Below are positions 35,646 through 44,262 of a stretch of DNA of 64,000 bases, one piece after another. Source of the DNA: JAEYFP01 sp964579795 (GTDB lineage Bacteria > Bacillota > Clostridia > Lachnospirales > Lachnospiraceae); NCBI GenBank assembly GCA_964579795.1, contig CAZOHM010000009.1:15263-79262 (forward strand). The letters are read 5' to 3'. The notes beneath the pieces are model-generated. The model was not told where the DNA came from. It saw nothing but the letters and a program-made list of their open reading frames with translations, and did not search any database. The first letter of the stretch is position 1, and each line of letters starts with the position of its first letter. Position numbers and translations under genes: made by a program.

Positions 35646-35957
35646 GTGACAAATGCACAGCAAAGGCATGTCAAAATGAAAAAGCGGTTCCGAAAAAATG
35701 TGAAGCGAATGGTCAGAACGATATTATTGGCGCCGGGGAAGCTGCCAAGAATTCGTTTCCAAGTGCTGGAACATGCAATCAGAGCCTGCGAAGTAAGTGG
35801 TATCACATTTGTAGTAGCGTTGCTCACGTGTCTACTCAGACCGGATCGTGTAAATGTTGTTCTGAGTATGGCTTCAGCAGCAGTCTTTTTCGGTTTGCTT
35901 CTTGTAATCAAGCTGGAACAGTATCAGGAAATATTGGATAAACAGGAATTTTCGTAA
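35646..35957 (+). CDS. Small basic membrane protein of unknown function
   Basis: A 103-residue protein starting with GTG at 35646, five bases after GGAGGG. The N-terminal third is strongly basic (KMKKRFRKNVKRMVR), followed by two hydrophobic segments (about residues 50-64 and 70-88) separated by RPDRVN, and a polar tail. This suggests a hairpin in the membrane with both ends in the cytosol. I do not recognise a family. Its position directly after the TetR gene suggests co-expression and possibly that it is a target or partner. Confidence 0.6.
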   Translation: MTNAQQRHVKMKKRFRKNVKRMVRTILLAPGKLPRIRFQVLEHAIRACEVSGITFVVALLTCLLRPDRVNVVLSMASAAVFFGLLLVIKLEQYQEILDKQEFS

Positions 35958-36068
35958 AGATGTATAACAAGGGAAAAGTAAATGTTTTAGTAAGCAAAAG
36001 GGGCGAACTGAAACAAAATGCGCCAGCGCAGGCGTGAAAAAAGCGCACGGGGAATATTTTATATAAAC

Positions 36069-36101
36069 AATGCAGATGCAGGGGAAGCATCTGCATTTTT
36101 T
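36069..36101 (+). terminator. Terminator after the TetR/membrane-protein unit
   Basis: AATGCAGATGC pairs with GCATCTGCATT around AGGGGAA, followed by TTTTTC. Confidence 0.85.
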
Positions 36102-36168
36102 CTTGTAGGAATATCTGTTTTTTGATATGATAATCATAGTATAAAGTCAAAAAGATGTGAGGTCTAGT

Positions 36169-37128
36169 ATGAAATATGCAATCATTGCAGACATACATGG
36201 AAATTTGCCTGCACTGCGAGCTGTTTTGCAGGATGCAGGAGAGCAGGGGGCAGAAGGATACTTGCTTTGTGGTGATTACTTTATGTGTCTTCCATGGACA
36301 AATGAAGTTTTAGAAATTATATGCAGGCTTAAAAACGCTTATGCTGTATCCGGAAATGAGGATTTGTATTTTGATAAGTGTATCGGAAAAGATCTTGAAC
36401 ATCCGGATGATTCACAGTATCTCGCAATTTATTGGGCATATCGGACGATTACAGAGAAACATAAAAAATATATTTTGAACCTACCGGAAAAGCTACAGTT
36501 TTCTGTGCACGGAATGCCGGTGTATATGGCTCACGGAGCAAAGACATATGTACATGAAACATTAGAGGAACGATTGACTTCTCATGTAGCAGATTATTTC
36601 AGGGAACATGTCTATTCACATGCAGCGTATCAGAAGTTTATCGCGAATAGATTGAATGGAAATGAACAGTTTCAGGAAAAGATAGATAAGCTTGGGAAAG
36701 GCATTTATGTTTTTGGACACTCCCATTTACAATGGTACTATGAGAAGGATGGAAGATGGTTTATTAATCCGGGCTCAGTTGGGTTTCCGTTAGATGGAAA
36801 TTCTGATTCAGCATATTCCCTGCTGACAATTGACGCAGATGGCAGCTGTACTGTCGAACAACGCAGAGTTGCGTATGACAGAGCAGGGACTGTTGAGGCA
36901 GCACGCAAATCAGGTTTACATAAATTTGCACCTGAGTGGACGGAACTTGTAATTGAAGAGGTCGAGACGGCCTATGAACAGATTGCATTTTTCTTAAGAA
37001 TTGCAGAACAGTACGCAGACAAAAAAGGAGATTCTGTACGTCCATATAAAAAAGAAACCTGGTGTGAAGCATATTCATACTGGAAACGGAGGAAAGAAAA
37101 TGATAGAAAAGATACTGTTTATTGCTGA
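36169..37128 (+). CDS. Metallophosphoesterase, YfcE-like
   Basis: A 319-residue calcineurin-like phosphoesterase. Metal-binding blocks are visible: ADIHGNLPAL (D-x-H), GDYFM (GD), SGNED (replacing the usual GNHD/GNCD), MAHGAK (H) and GHSHLQW (GHxH), then NPGSVGFPLDG. The catalytic GNH position is Glu here, which is also seen in some relatives. A C-terminal helical extension of about 80 residues follows the fold. GAGGT precedes the ATG. Its last 29 bases overlap the regulator gene that follows, hinting at coupling with the signalling genes. The substrate is unknown. Confidence 0.85.
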   Translation: MKYAIIADIHGNLPALRAVLQDAGEQGAEGYLLCGDYFMCLPWTNEVLEIICRLKNAYAVSGNEDLYFDKCIGKDLEHPDDSQYLAIYWAYRTITEKHKKYILNLPEKLQFSVHGMPVYMAHGAKTYVHETLEERLTSHVADYFREHVYSHAAYQKFIANRLNGNEQFQEKIDKLGKGIYVFGHSHLQWYYEKDGRWFINPGSVGFPLDGNSDSAYSLLTIDADGSCTVEQRRVAYDRAGTVEAARKSGLHKFAPEWTELVIEEVETAYEQIAFFLRIAEQYADKKGDSVRPYKKETWCEAYSYWKRRKENDRKDTVYC

Positions 37129-38020
37129 TTTGTCGCCGATTATCAAGGATTTTGCCGGAGTACTTGAAAAAGAATACCATGTACAGCTAGTACAATTTGA
37201 CTGGAAGGATGTTGAGAAATATCTAAAAATTTCAGATACAGAGCTTCTTCTTGTGTTCCTGAAAAATCCAGATATGCAACAAAAAAACTGTCTTCATAAG
37301 CTTTTACATGATGAAAAGTATGGAAAGCTTCCAATCATTATTTTCGGCGCACAAAACGAAACGGCCGGATATATTGATTTCTGGAAGGGAAACATTAAGA
37401 GTGTAGTTTTTACTCCGGTTACAACAGCAGAAATGCTAATAGCAGTAAAGAAAGTCTGCACGAAACTGGAAGGTGAATATATAAAAAAAATGACAGGGAA
37501 GACACCTGAAGAAAACCTGTCGGAAGAGACGAAAGCTTCTGTGACAAGTGAACAATCAGGAGAATACTCTGAGACAATCACAGAGGACAAGCCAGAAAAA
37601 CAGCCGGCAGAGAATCAACCTGTAGAGCAGCTTCCAGCAGAACAGGATAACAGAAAACATATTCTTGTTGTAGATGACGATCCTATAATGCTGAGAACAA
37701 TCATGAACTGGCTAAAAGAGACATATAGGGTGTCAGTAGTGAAGTCCGGAACCGCAGCAATTTCGTTCCTTGCAAAACAAAAACCTGATCTGATACTTTT
37801 AGATTATGAAATGCCAATATGCAGTGGTGTTCAGACATTGGAAATGATCAGAAGTGAAAAAGAAACAAAGTCGATTCCTGTCTTCTTTCTTACTGCTGTT
37901 TCGGATATGGAACGTGTGAAGTCAGCAATAGAATTACATCCGGAGGGATATCTGTTAAAAACTGACGCATCAATTACATTACTCAGCAAGCTGGATCAGT
38001 TTTTTGGCGGAGATAAATAA
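37100..38020 (+). CDS. Double-receiver response regulator
   Basis: A 306-residue protein with two CheY-like domains and no DNA-binding or output domain. The N-terminal domain (residues about 1-120) keeps the fold pattern but lacks the phospho-Asp (LLLVFLKNPD), so it is a pseudo-receiver. An acidic Glu/Pro/Gln linker follows (about 135-185). The C-terminal receiver is complete: VVDDDP, Asp235 in LLDYEMP, TA, and Lys in LLKT. The ATG at 37100 follows GGAGG, and the stop overlaps the kinase start by one base (TAATG). It probably relays phosphate with the hybrid kinase. Confidence 0.88.
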   Translation: MIEKILFIADLSPIIKDFAGVLEKEYHVQLVQFDWKDVEKYLKISDTELLLVFLKNPDMQQKNCLHKLLHDEKYGKLPIIIFGAQNETAGYIDFWKGNIKSVVFTPVTTAEMLIAVKKVCTKLEGEYIKKMTGKTPEENLSEETKASVTSEQSGEYSETITEDKPEKQPAENQPVEQLPAEQDNRKHILVVDDDPIMLRTIMNWLKETYRVSVVKSGTAAISFLAKQKPDLILLDYEMPICSGVQTLEMIRSEKETKSIPVFFLTAVSDMERVKSAIELHPEGYLLKTDASITLLSKLDQFFGGDK

Positions 38021-40698
38021 TGGGTAGGATGGCATTATTCTTGAAAGAATATCGAATTGATTCAGACGAAGAAAAACATGCAATCGAGATCAGAGTAGCT
38101 GAAAAAAATAAAGCCTATGTCATTATCGTTGGTGTCATTTTTCTCTTTATTGAAGTAATCTATGCAGTGTATGACAACTTTAATGTGGGAGATTTGTATG
38201 TTGAAACACAATATTTATATAATATCATTCATGTTTGCTTTTTCTGTAGTGTTGCAGTCATGGTAGCTTTAAATGTGCTTTGGAATCATAAAACAGAGGA
38301 AAAATATCGTGTATTGAACATGATTACATTTTGCTTTGAGATAGCAATACTGGTACTGAGTATGACAGCAACCATTTTGGATTCGGCTACGCTTGATTAT
38401 CCGGATATGCTGGAGTATTTTGTTTGCTTATTTACATTGGCTTCGATTCTATATACTCATCCGATTTATTTTGGAATGCTCAGTTTAATTGGAAGTATTT
38501 CAGCAACGGTATTGATTGATATATTTGTAGAAAACGCTACCAGAACTGTTTCCCTTCCATTTGTAATGATTTTTACACTGATGTCATTTCTTGTTGCCGT
38601 ATCCAAACGAATGATTCTTATTCGCGAAACAAAGCAGACACAGGTGATTTTGAAACTGAAGGAAGAGGCTGATCAGGCAAATGATACAAAATCCAAGTTT
38701 CTTGCAAACACAAGCCATGAGATTCGTACTCCGCTTAATGCAATTATTGGAATGTCAGCAATGCAGATGCGTCAAGAGCTTCCGGGGCGTGCAATGGAGT
38801 ATGCAAGACAAATTCATGCAGCAGGGAAGGGTCTTCTGACAATTATTAATGATATTCTTGATTTCTCAAAGATTGAGTCGGGAAAGATGGAAATCATTCC
38901 GGTTGAGTATGATGTGATGGCACTTGTTAATGAGTTAAGCAGTCTTGTACTTGTCAGAATTGCAGATAAGCCTGTGAAGCTACTGTTTCAAATCAACCAG
39001 ACACTCTCATACAGGCTATTTGGTGATGACATTCGTATCAAGCAGGTATTACTAAATCTTGCGACAAATGCTGCAAAATTCACACAAAAAGGTACCATTA
39101 CAATTCGTATTGACTATATACGTCAACAAACATCTCAACAGGACAATCAAATCCTGCTGAAATGCAGCGTTGAGGATACCGGTATTGGAATGAAAGTGGA
39201 GAATATAGAAAAACTGTTTGACTCATTTAGTCAATTGGACATGGAGAAGAATCGTAAAATAGAAGGAACGGGACTTGGACTGTCTATTTCCAAACAATTG
39301 GTTACTCTAATGGGAGGAACAATAGGAGTCAGTAGTGTCTATGGAGAGGGCAGTAACTTTTTCTTTGAGATTCCACAACAGATAGTAACAGTGAAAGCTA
39401 AGGAGTCAAAGTGTGAATCTGTAGGGAAGACAGAGACAGTTTGTGACAAGTACGGAGAAGTACTTGAAAAGCTGTCTGGTCAATTAGATTATGAAAGCAG
39501 AGCTAATGGTAATTATCTGATTCCGGCTGCCGAACTCATGCTTTGCGAGGAATATCTTGTTATGTTCCAGGATCGGATGTCTGAAACACATTTTACAGCA
39601 AAACAGGCCAAAATCCTGATTGTGGATGATAATTTGATAAATCTACAGGTGGCAGAGGGACTTTTGGAGCCTTATCAAATTCAGATAGAAACAGCACAGA
39701 GTGGACAGAACGCTCTGGATATGCTTGCACAAAGCAAATATGATTTAATATTTATGGACCATATGATGCCACAGATGGATGGAATAGAAACGACTGAGAA
39801 AATACGACAGATGGATGTAGACTATTATAAAGAAGTTCCCATTATTATGCTGACGGCAAATGCAATGAGTGGTGCACGTGAGCAGTATCTTGCAAAGGGA
39901 TTTCAGGATTTCCTTTCTAAACCGATTGAACCGGAAAAGCTGACTGAACAATTATTACGGTATCTTCCAAAGGATAAAGTTGTCCCTGCTTCTGAGGAGT
40001 CTGATAACAAAAATACAGATGTGACTAAACAAGTCAATAAAGGAAATCCGGAACTGATACCAGATATGTCTGTACTTGAGAAAACCTTTGATGTACAGGC
40101 AGGCATCAATAATGTTGGTAGTGTGAAGGAATATCTGAAAATACTGCGAACATTTTACATGACTTTGCCACCTGGTCTTTATGAATTAGAAGAATCCAAC
40201 AGGGATGGACGGATACGTGATTTTACAATAAAGGTTCATGCAATGAAAAGCTCGGCAAGGATTCTTGGTGCAGGAGAACTGTCAGATATGTGTGCGTGTC
40301 TTGAACAGTATGGACTTAATGAAGATAAAGAAGAAATTGATAAAAGGCTGCCATCTTTGCTGCTGCTTGCCAGAGAATGTATTTCCTGTATGGAGTCAAT
40401 TGTTTCAGATGCCGCATTACAGGAAAGTAAAATAAAACAGAGGACAAATGGAGAAACAGAGTCTTCTGACAACAGAGAGCTGATGTCAGAACAGGCATTT
40501 TTGACATATTTAAAACAAATCAAAAGTATGGCTGATGACTGTAATCTGGATGCTGCAGAACAATGCTTAAAGGAACTGAAGGAACAGCCAATGAATGAGA
40601 AAATGCTTGAGACGTCAGACTGGATTGGTGAAGCACTGGATGTCATTGAATATGAGCAATGCAATGAGATTATCGAGCAGTATATAAATAATATATGA
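38020..40698 (+). CDS. Hybrid histidine kinase with receiver and Hpt domains
   Basis: An 892-residue membrane sensor. Six or seven N-terminal helices (about residues 30-205) sense an unknown signal. They are followed by a HisKA domain with His233 (NTSHEIRTPLNAIIGM), an HATPase domain (NLATNAAKFT, EDTGIGM, GTGLGLSISKQL), a receiver with Asp580 (FMDHMMPQMDGIE), and an Hpt domain with His740 (KVHAMKSSARILGA). It therefore contains a full phosphorelay. Transcription is coupled to the upstream double-receiver gene, the likely end point. The missing DNA-binding output suggests control by protein interaction. Confidence 0.94.
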   Translation: MGRMALFLKEYRIDSDEEKHAIEIRVAEKNKAYVIIVGVIFLFIEVIYAVYDNFNVGDLYVETQYLYNIIHVCFFCSVAVMVALNVLWNHKTEEKYRVLNMITFCFEIAILVLSMTATILDSATLDYPDMLEYFVCLFTLASILYTHPIYFGMLSLIGSISATVLIDIFVENATRTVSLPFVMIFTLMSFLVAVSKRMILIRETKQTQVILKLKEEADQANDTKSKFLANTSHEIRTPLNAIIGMSAMQMRQELPGRAMEYARQIHAAGKGLLTIINDILDFSKIESGKMEIIPVEYDVMALVNELSSLVLVRIADKPVKLLFQINQTLSYRLFGDDIRIKQVLLNLATNAAKFTQKGTITIRIDYIRQQTSQQDNQILLKCSVEDTGIGMKVENIEKLFDSFSQLDMEKNRKIEGTGLGLSISKQLVTLMGGTIGVSSVYGEGSNFFFEIPQQIVTVKAKESKCESVGKTETVCDKYGEVLEKLSGQLDYESRANGNYLIPAAELMLCEEYLVMFQDRMSETHFTAKQAKILIVDDNLINLQVAEGLLEPYQIQIETAQSGQNALDMLAQSKYDLIFMDHMMPQMDGIETTEKIRQMDVDYYKEVPIIMLTANAMSGAREQYLAKGFQDFLSKPIEPEKLTEQLLRYLPKDKVVPASEESDNKNTDVTKQVNKGNPELIPDMSVLEKTFDVQAGINNVGSVKEYLKILRTFYMTLPPGLYELEESNRDGRIRDFTIKVHAMKSSARILGAGELSDMCACLEQYGLNEDKEEIDKRLPSLLLLARECISCMESIVSDAALQESKIKQRTNGETESSDNRELMSEQAFLTYLKQIKSMADDCNLDAAEQCLKELKEQPMNEKMLETSDWIGEALDVIEYEQCNEIIEQYINNI

Positions 40699-40720
40699 TA
40701 AGGAAAAGCGAAGAAAAACT

Positions 40721-41905
40721 ATGCGAAAACAAAAGAATAAAGTGACTTATCAACAGACAATATATGCCTGTTACATTGGCTATATTGTGCAGGCAATCGT
40801 CAACAATCTTGGACCTCTGTTGTTTTTGACGTTCCAGAAAAGCTATGGAATCTCCATTGGAAAAGTAGGTCTGCTTGTTACAATCAATTTTGCAACACAG
40901 ATAATTGTTGATCTATTATCAGCAAAATACGTTGACAGAATTGGATACCGGACTGCAGTCGTATTTGCACATATATGCGGGACAGTTGGATTAATCGGAC
41001 TTGGCGTATTTCCCAATTTGTTTCCGAACGCATATGCCGGACTTATAGTGGCTGGAGTAATTAATGCGATTGGTGGCGGAATTATTGAAGTGCTTGTCAG
41101 CCCGATTGTAGAAGCCGCTCCGTCGACAGAAAAAGAAAAGGCTATGAGTATGCTACATTCCTTCTACTGCTTTGGACATATGGGAGTTGTACTGCTTTCG
41201 ACAGCTGCATTTTGTGTATTTGGGATGGATAAATGGTTTATTGTTCCGATTTTATGGTCTGTAGTGCCCTTCTTGAATTGCTTCCTTTTCTCAATTGTAC
41301 CAATTAATACAATTACATCTGAAGAGCAGACAATACGTCCACGTAAATTGCTTTCCATGAAGATCTTTTGGATATTTGCCATTTTAATGATTTGTGCCGG
41401 TGCTTCTGAACAAGCAATGTCTCAGTGGGCATCGTTCTTTGCGGAATCCGGTCTGCATGTATCTAAAATAGTAGGTGATTTGCTCGGCCCATGCGCATTT
41501 GCTGCAATGATGGCTGTGTCTCGTGTATTTTACGGAAAGATGGGACATAAAATTAATTTGCTCAGATTTATGAAAATAAGTGCTGTGTTATGTGTTGTAA
41601 GCTATTTGCTGGCAGTGTTTGCACCATATCCGCTGCTGGCACTTTTGGGCTGTTCACTGTGCGGACTCTCTGTTGGCATTATGTGGCCAGGAACATTTAG
41701 TCTGGCAGCAAAAGCAAGCCCTCAAGGTGGAACTGCTATGTGGGCACTTCTGGCACTTTCTGGTGATATTGGCTGTGCAGCAGGCCCGGGACTAGTGAGC
41801 GTAGTATCTGGAATGATACCTGAATATGCATTAAAAGCGGGTCTTTTGGCAGCAATCATATTTCCTGTTTCAATGTTGCTCATACATAGTGTTTCTAAGA
41901 AGTGA
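40721..41905 (+). CDS. Major facilitator superfamily transporter
   Basis: A 394-residue transporter with about 12 hydrophobic helices. The loop between helices 2 and 3 has DLLSAKYVDRIGYRTAVV, the MFS motif A region (D-R-x-G-x-R/K). The N-terminal pattern and AGASEQAMSQWASFFAE around helix 7 resemble sugar/FucP-like MFS members, but the substrate is not clear. It starts 22 bases after the hybrid kinase with only a weak ribosome site, so it may be co-transcribed with the signalling genes. Confidence 0.85.
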   Translation: MRKQKNKVTYQQTIYACYIGYIVQAIVNNLGPLLFLTFQKSYGISIGKVGLLVTINFATQIIVDLLSAKYVDRIGYRTAVVFAHICGTVGLIGLGVFPNLFPNAYAGLIVAGVINAIGGGIIEVLVSPIVEAAPSTEKEKAMSMLHSFYCFGHMGVVLLSTAAFCVFGMDKWFIVPILWSVVPFLNCFLFSIVPINTITSEEQTIRPRKLLSMKIFWIFAILMICAGASEQAMSQWASFFAESGLHVSKIVGDLLGPCAFAAMMAVSRVFYGKMGHKINLLRFMKISAVLCVVSYLLAVFAPYPLLALLGCSLCGLSVGIMWPGTFSLAAKASPQGGTAMWALLALSGDIGCAAGPGLVSVVSGMIPEYALKAGLLAAIIFPVSMLLIHSVSKK

Positions 41906-42390
41906 TTTATTATCAGCATTATTTAATGGTGAATATGCCAGAGTAACGACAGACATTGATTTGCCAGCGAGGCATATTCCTAATGATGCAGAAACAAGGA
42001 AGGCTGTATTTGTAAACAATTTTCAATAGACTGTGACGATGCCTTCCAATACCTATGTTTTGGTTTACGATTTGATTTCATCCAGATATGAAAGTCATCG
42101 CTTGGAGTAAAAGTGCAGGATGGAGGATAGTCTTTGCCCTATTAGAGATGCTCAGGCAACGTGATTCAGCCATTCATATTCAATGGACAGGAAGTAAACA
42201 AATTTGTTTGAGGAGCTGATCGCCTTGATATATTTTTTGACAAGATTAATATTTCATGATAAAATACAAAAATTGATGGAGTAGTTGGCATTATACATGC
42301 GGCAAGTCAACATACTGATGAGCAATCATCTGGTTTGCCTTAATTAACGAGAGTCATACGCAGCGGTGTCGTGTATGGACTTATTATTTT
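41906..42390 (+). pseudogene. Decayed region, possible gene remnants
   Basis: There is no open frame of 60 codons. Short coding-like pieces in shifting frames are seen. One, at about 41905-42029, reads DLLSALFNGEY and then DIDLPARHIPNDAETRKAV before a TAG. Another, at about 42088-42228, starts MKVIAWSKSAGWR. They look like debris of one or more genes with stops and frameshifts. I cannot name a parent family, and the whole stretch may be plain non-coding DNA. Confidence 0.3.
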
Positions 42391-42392
42391 CA

Positions 42393-42420
42393 CATATGGC
42401 TGTTGCCATATGTTTTTTTT
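42393..42420 (+). terminator. Terminator upstream of mntP
   Basis: CATATGGC pairs perfectly with GCCATATG around TGTT, followed by eight T. It would end transcripts from the decayed region or act as an attenuator for mntP. No yybP-ykoY manganese riboswitch motif is recognisable before it. Confidence 0.85.
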
Positions 42421-42530
42421 ATGGATTTTAGCCAATCTTGTGATGCAGAACATCTGGAGTTAATAAACTACTCGCTAGCAAGTGCATATCGATTTGCGTA
42501 GATTATAAAAAAATAAGAAGGAGATTCAAA

Positions 42531-43097
42531 ATGGGGATTATTGAATTACTGCTTTTGGCAGTAGGACTGTCTATGGATGCATTTGCAGTTTCTATTTGCA
42601 AAGGTCTTTCCATGAAAACATTAAAACTAAATGGAATACTTATCGTTGGAATATGGTTTGGAGGGTTTCAGGCATTAATGCCGCTTATAGGCTATTTTCT
42701 TGGTACGGCATTTGAACAATATATAACGACATTTGATCACTGGCTTGCTTTTTTACTGTTAGGAATTATTGGCGCGAACATGATTCGTGAGGCGGTATCA
42801 AATGAGGAAGAGAAAACAGACAATTCTCTAAGTGTAAAGAGTATGTTCCCAATGGCAGTTGCAACAAGTATAGATGCGCTGGCTGTTGGCGTTACATTTG
42901 CATTTTTAAAGGTTCATATTATAATGGCTGTTCTTTTAATTGGAATTACGACATTTTTACTTTCTGCACTTGGTGTTGCGACAGGCAGCAAATTCGGTTC
43001 AAAGTTCAAATCCAAAGCGGAGATAATGGGAGGAATTATTTTGATTTTACTTGGAGTGAAGATTTTACTTGAGCATCTTGGAATTCTGAGGATATGA
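42531..43097 (+). CDS. mntP: Manganese efflux pump MntP
   Basis: A 188-residue membrane protein with six helices. The two repeated metal motifs are present: SMDAFAVSICKGL near residue 15 and SIDALAVGVTFAF near residue 113, each with the conserved Asp. MntP exports Mn(II) and protects against manganese overload. AAGGAG precedes the ATG. The C-terminus GGIILILLGVKILLEHLGI is typical. It stands alone between two gene-free stretches. Regulation is not evident. Confidence 0.93.
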   Translation: MGIIELLLLAVGLSMDAFAVSICKGLSMKTLKLNGILIVGIWFGGFQALMPLIGYFLGTAFEQYITTFDHWLAFLLLGIIGANMIREAVSNEEEKTDNSLSVKSMFPMAVATSIDALAVGVTFAFLKVHIIMAVLLIGITTFLLSALGVATGSKFGSKFKSKAEIMGGIILILLGVKILLEHLGILRI

Positions 43098-43410
43098 TAA
43101 GAATTTTTTGAATAATCTGTACCCAGGAAAAGTGAACTGGTAGCCACCGGAGACATCTTGTAAATCCTACACTTCTCAAGAAATAATTATAAACGTGCAG
43201 CCAACCAATCATCTGTCTAAGGAATGAGGGCAGGAATCGCCGTTTACAAAAATGACTTTTCGTTTACAAAAATTTACTTTTAAATTACAAAAACAGCATC
43301 TCGAAATACAAAGTGGCATCTCACCTTACAACTCACCTTACAATTCATTCATAAAACCAAACAAAAAAACGATAAACAACAAAATCATATCGAATAACGA
43401 TAAATATATA
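43098..43410. repeat. Gene-free stretch with about 20-bp spaced TTACAA repeats
   Basis: Bases 43241-43260 and 43261-43280 are near-identical 20-mers beginning CGTTTACAAAAAT. TTACAA-type hexamers recur at 43244, 43264, 43285, 43306 (ATACAA), 43326 and 43338. A dyad TATCG-AATAA-CGATA lies at 43388-43402, just before the -35 of the next gene. Bases 43098-43240 show no clear feature. The repeats may be a phased regulatory array or the remnant end of an IS21-type element, whose ends carry multiple short repeats. Confidence 0.55.
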
Positions 43411-43439
43411 TTGACAAACAGGATTTGTTGAGTTATTCT
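43411..43439 (+). promoter_or_regulatory. Promoter of the DUF2975 operon
   Basis: TTGACA (43411-43416), a 17-base spacer and TATTCT (43434-43439). The leader holds a direct repeat AGACATAA (43472 and 43488) and the palindrome ATGATATCAT (43495-43504), possible operator elements. Confidence 0.75.
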
Positions 43440-43535
43440 GTCTACATCAACTACAATGAACGGATATCATTAGACATAACGTCAGTCAGACATAATGATA
43501 TCATGCATCAATCAGAAGAGGAGAGGAAGATTCAA

Positions 43536-44009
43536 ATGAAAAGAGAACAGGAAAGAGAAGAGACAAACAGACGTGTGACAGGATTTACGAAATTTATGCT
43601 GGATGCGATGTTTTATGGAGGAATTATAATATGCATTGTATTACCAATTTTAGTCAAAATCATGTCTCAGTTCTATCAGAACTTTGAAAAATACTATGCA
43701 CCTGTGGTTGTTATTTATTTTATAAATGGTGTATTGTCCATTCTGCTTGTAAACGAACTGAGAAAAATGTTTCGTACAGTTCTGAATGATGATTGCTTTG
43801 TACAGGAAAATGTAATAAGTCTAAAACGAATGGGAATTTTTGCATTTTGTATTGCAGCTGTTTCTACTGTCAGACTTTTGTTTTATGTTACGCCGTCAAT
43901 CCTTGTAGTGATTCTTGTGTTTGTTATTGCAGGTTTTTTCAGTATTGTGCTTTCAGGTGTATTTGATAAGGCCGTTGCATATAAGCTGGAGAATGATCTG
44001 ACAATCTAA
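43536..44009 (+). CDS. DUF2975 membrane protein
   Basis: A 157-residue protein with four hydrophobic helices. The segment NDDCFVQENVISLKRMG is the family's conserved P/C-F-x-x-x-N-x-x-x-L-R/K motif between helices 2 and 3. The function is unknown; in many Firmicutes such proteins are paired with a small Xre-type regulator, as here. The ATG at 43536 has AGGAGAGGA upstream. The earlier in-frame ATGs lie at or close to the transcription start and lack a ribosome site. Confidence 0.8.
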   Translation: MKREQEREETNRRVTGFTKFMLDAMFYGGIIICIVLPILVKIMSQFYQNFEKYYAPVVVIYFINGVLSILLVNELRKMFRTVLNDDCFVQENVISLKRMGIFAFCIAAVSTVRLLFYVTPSILVVILVFVIAGFFSIVLSGVFDKAVAYKLENDLTI

Positions 44010-44037
44010 CATTGAAAAAAGAAAAGAGGCGTTAAGG

Positions 44038-44262
44038 ATGAAAATAATTGTAAATCTGGATGTCATGATGGCAAAAAGGAAAATAGGATTGACAGAGCTT
44101 GCTTCTAAAGTGGATATTACGATGGCAAATTTGTCAATATTAAAAAACAATAAAGCAAAAGCAATTCGATTTTCAACTTTGGAATCTATTTGTGAGGTAT
44201 TACATTGTCAGCCTGGAGATATTTTGGAGTATAAGGAGGAAAGCAAAAATGAAGGAGAATAG
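44038..44262 (+). CDS. Small YozG/Xre-type helix-turn-helix regulator
   Basis: A 74-residue protein that is a single Cro/CI-like helix-turn-helix domain. MMAKRKIGLTELASKVDITMANLSILKNNKAKAIRF covers the DNA-contacting helices, and the ending EVLHCQPGDILEY is the signature of this YozG-like group. It lies 28 bases after the DUF2975 gene and overlaps the next gene by 14 bases, so the three form an operon. It probably controls that operon through the dyads near 43388-43504. Confidence 0.88.
   Translation: MKIIVNLDVMMAKRKIGLTELASKVDITMANLSILKNNKAKAIRFSTLESICEVLHCQPGDILEYKEESKNEGE

Noticed and set aside
35960..36037. 26-codon frame after the small membrane protein
   Set aside because: No convincing ribosome site, no recognisable sequence; kept only as a remote small-ORF possibility.
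42331..42530. Possible yybP-ykoY manganese riboswitch before mntP
   Set aside because: The conserved GGGGAGUAG and CCUUUGACU-type blocks are not present; only a simple terminator hairpin is seen.
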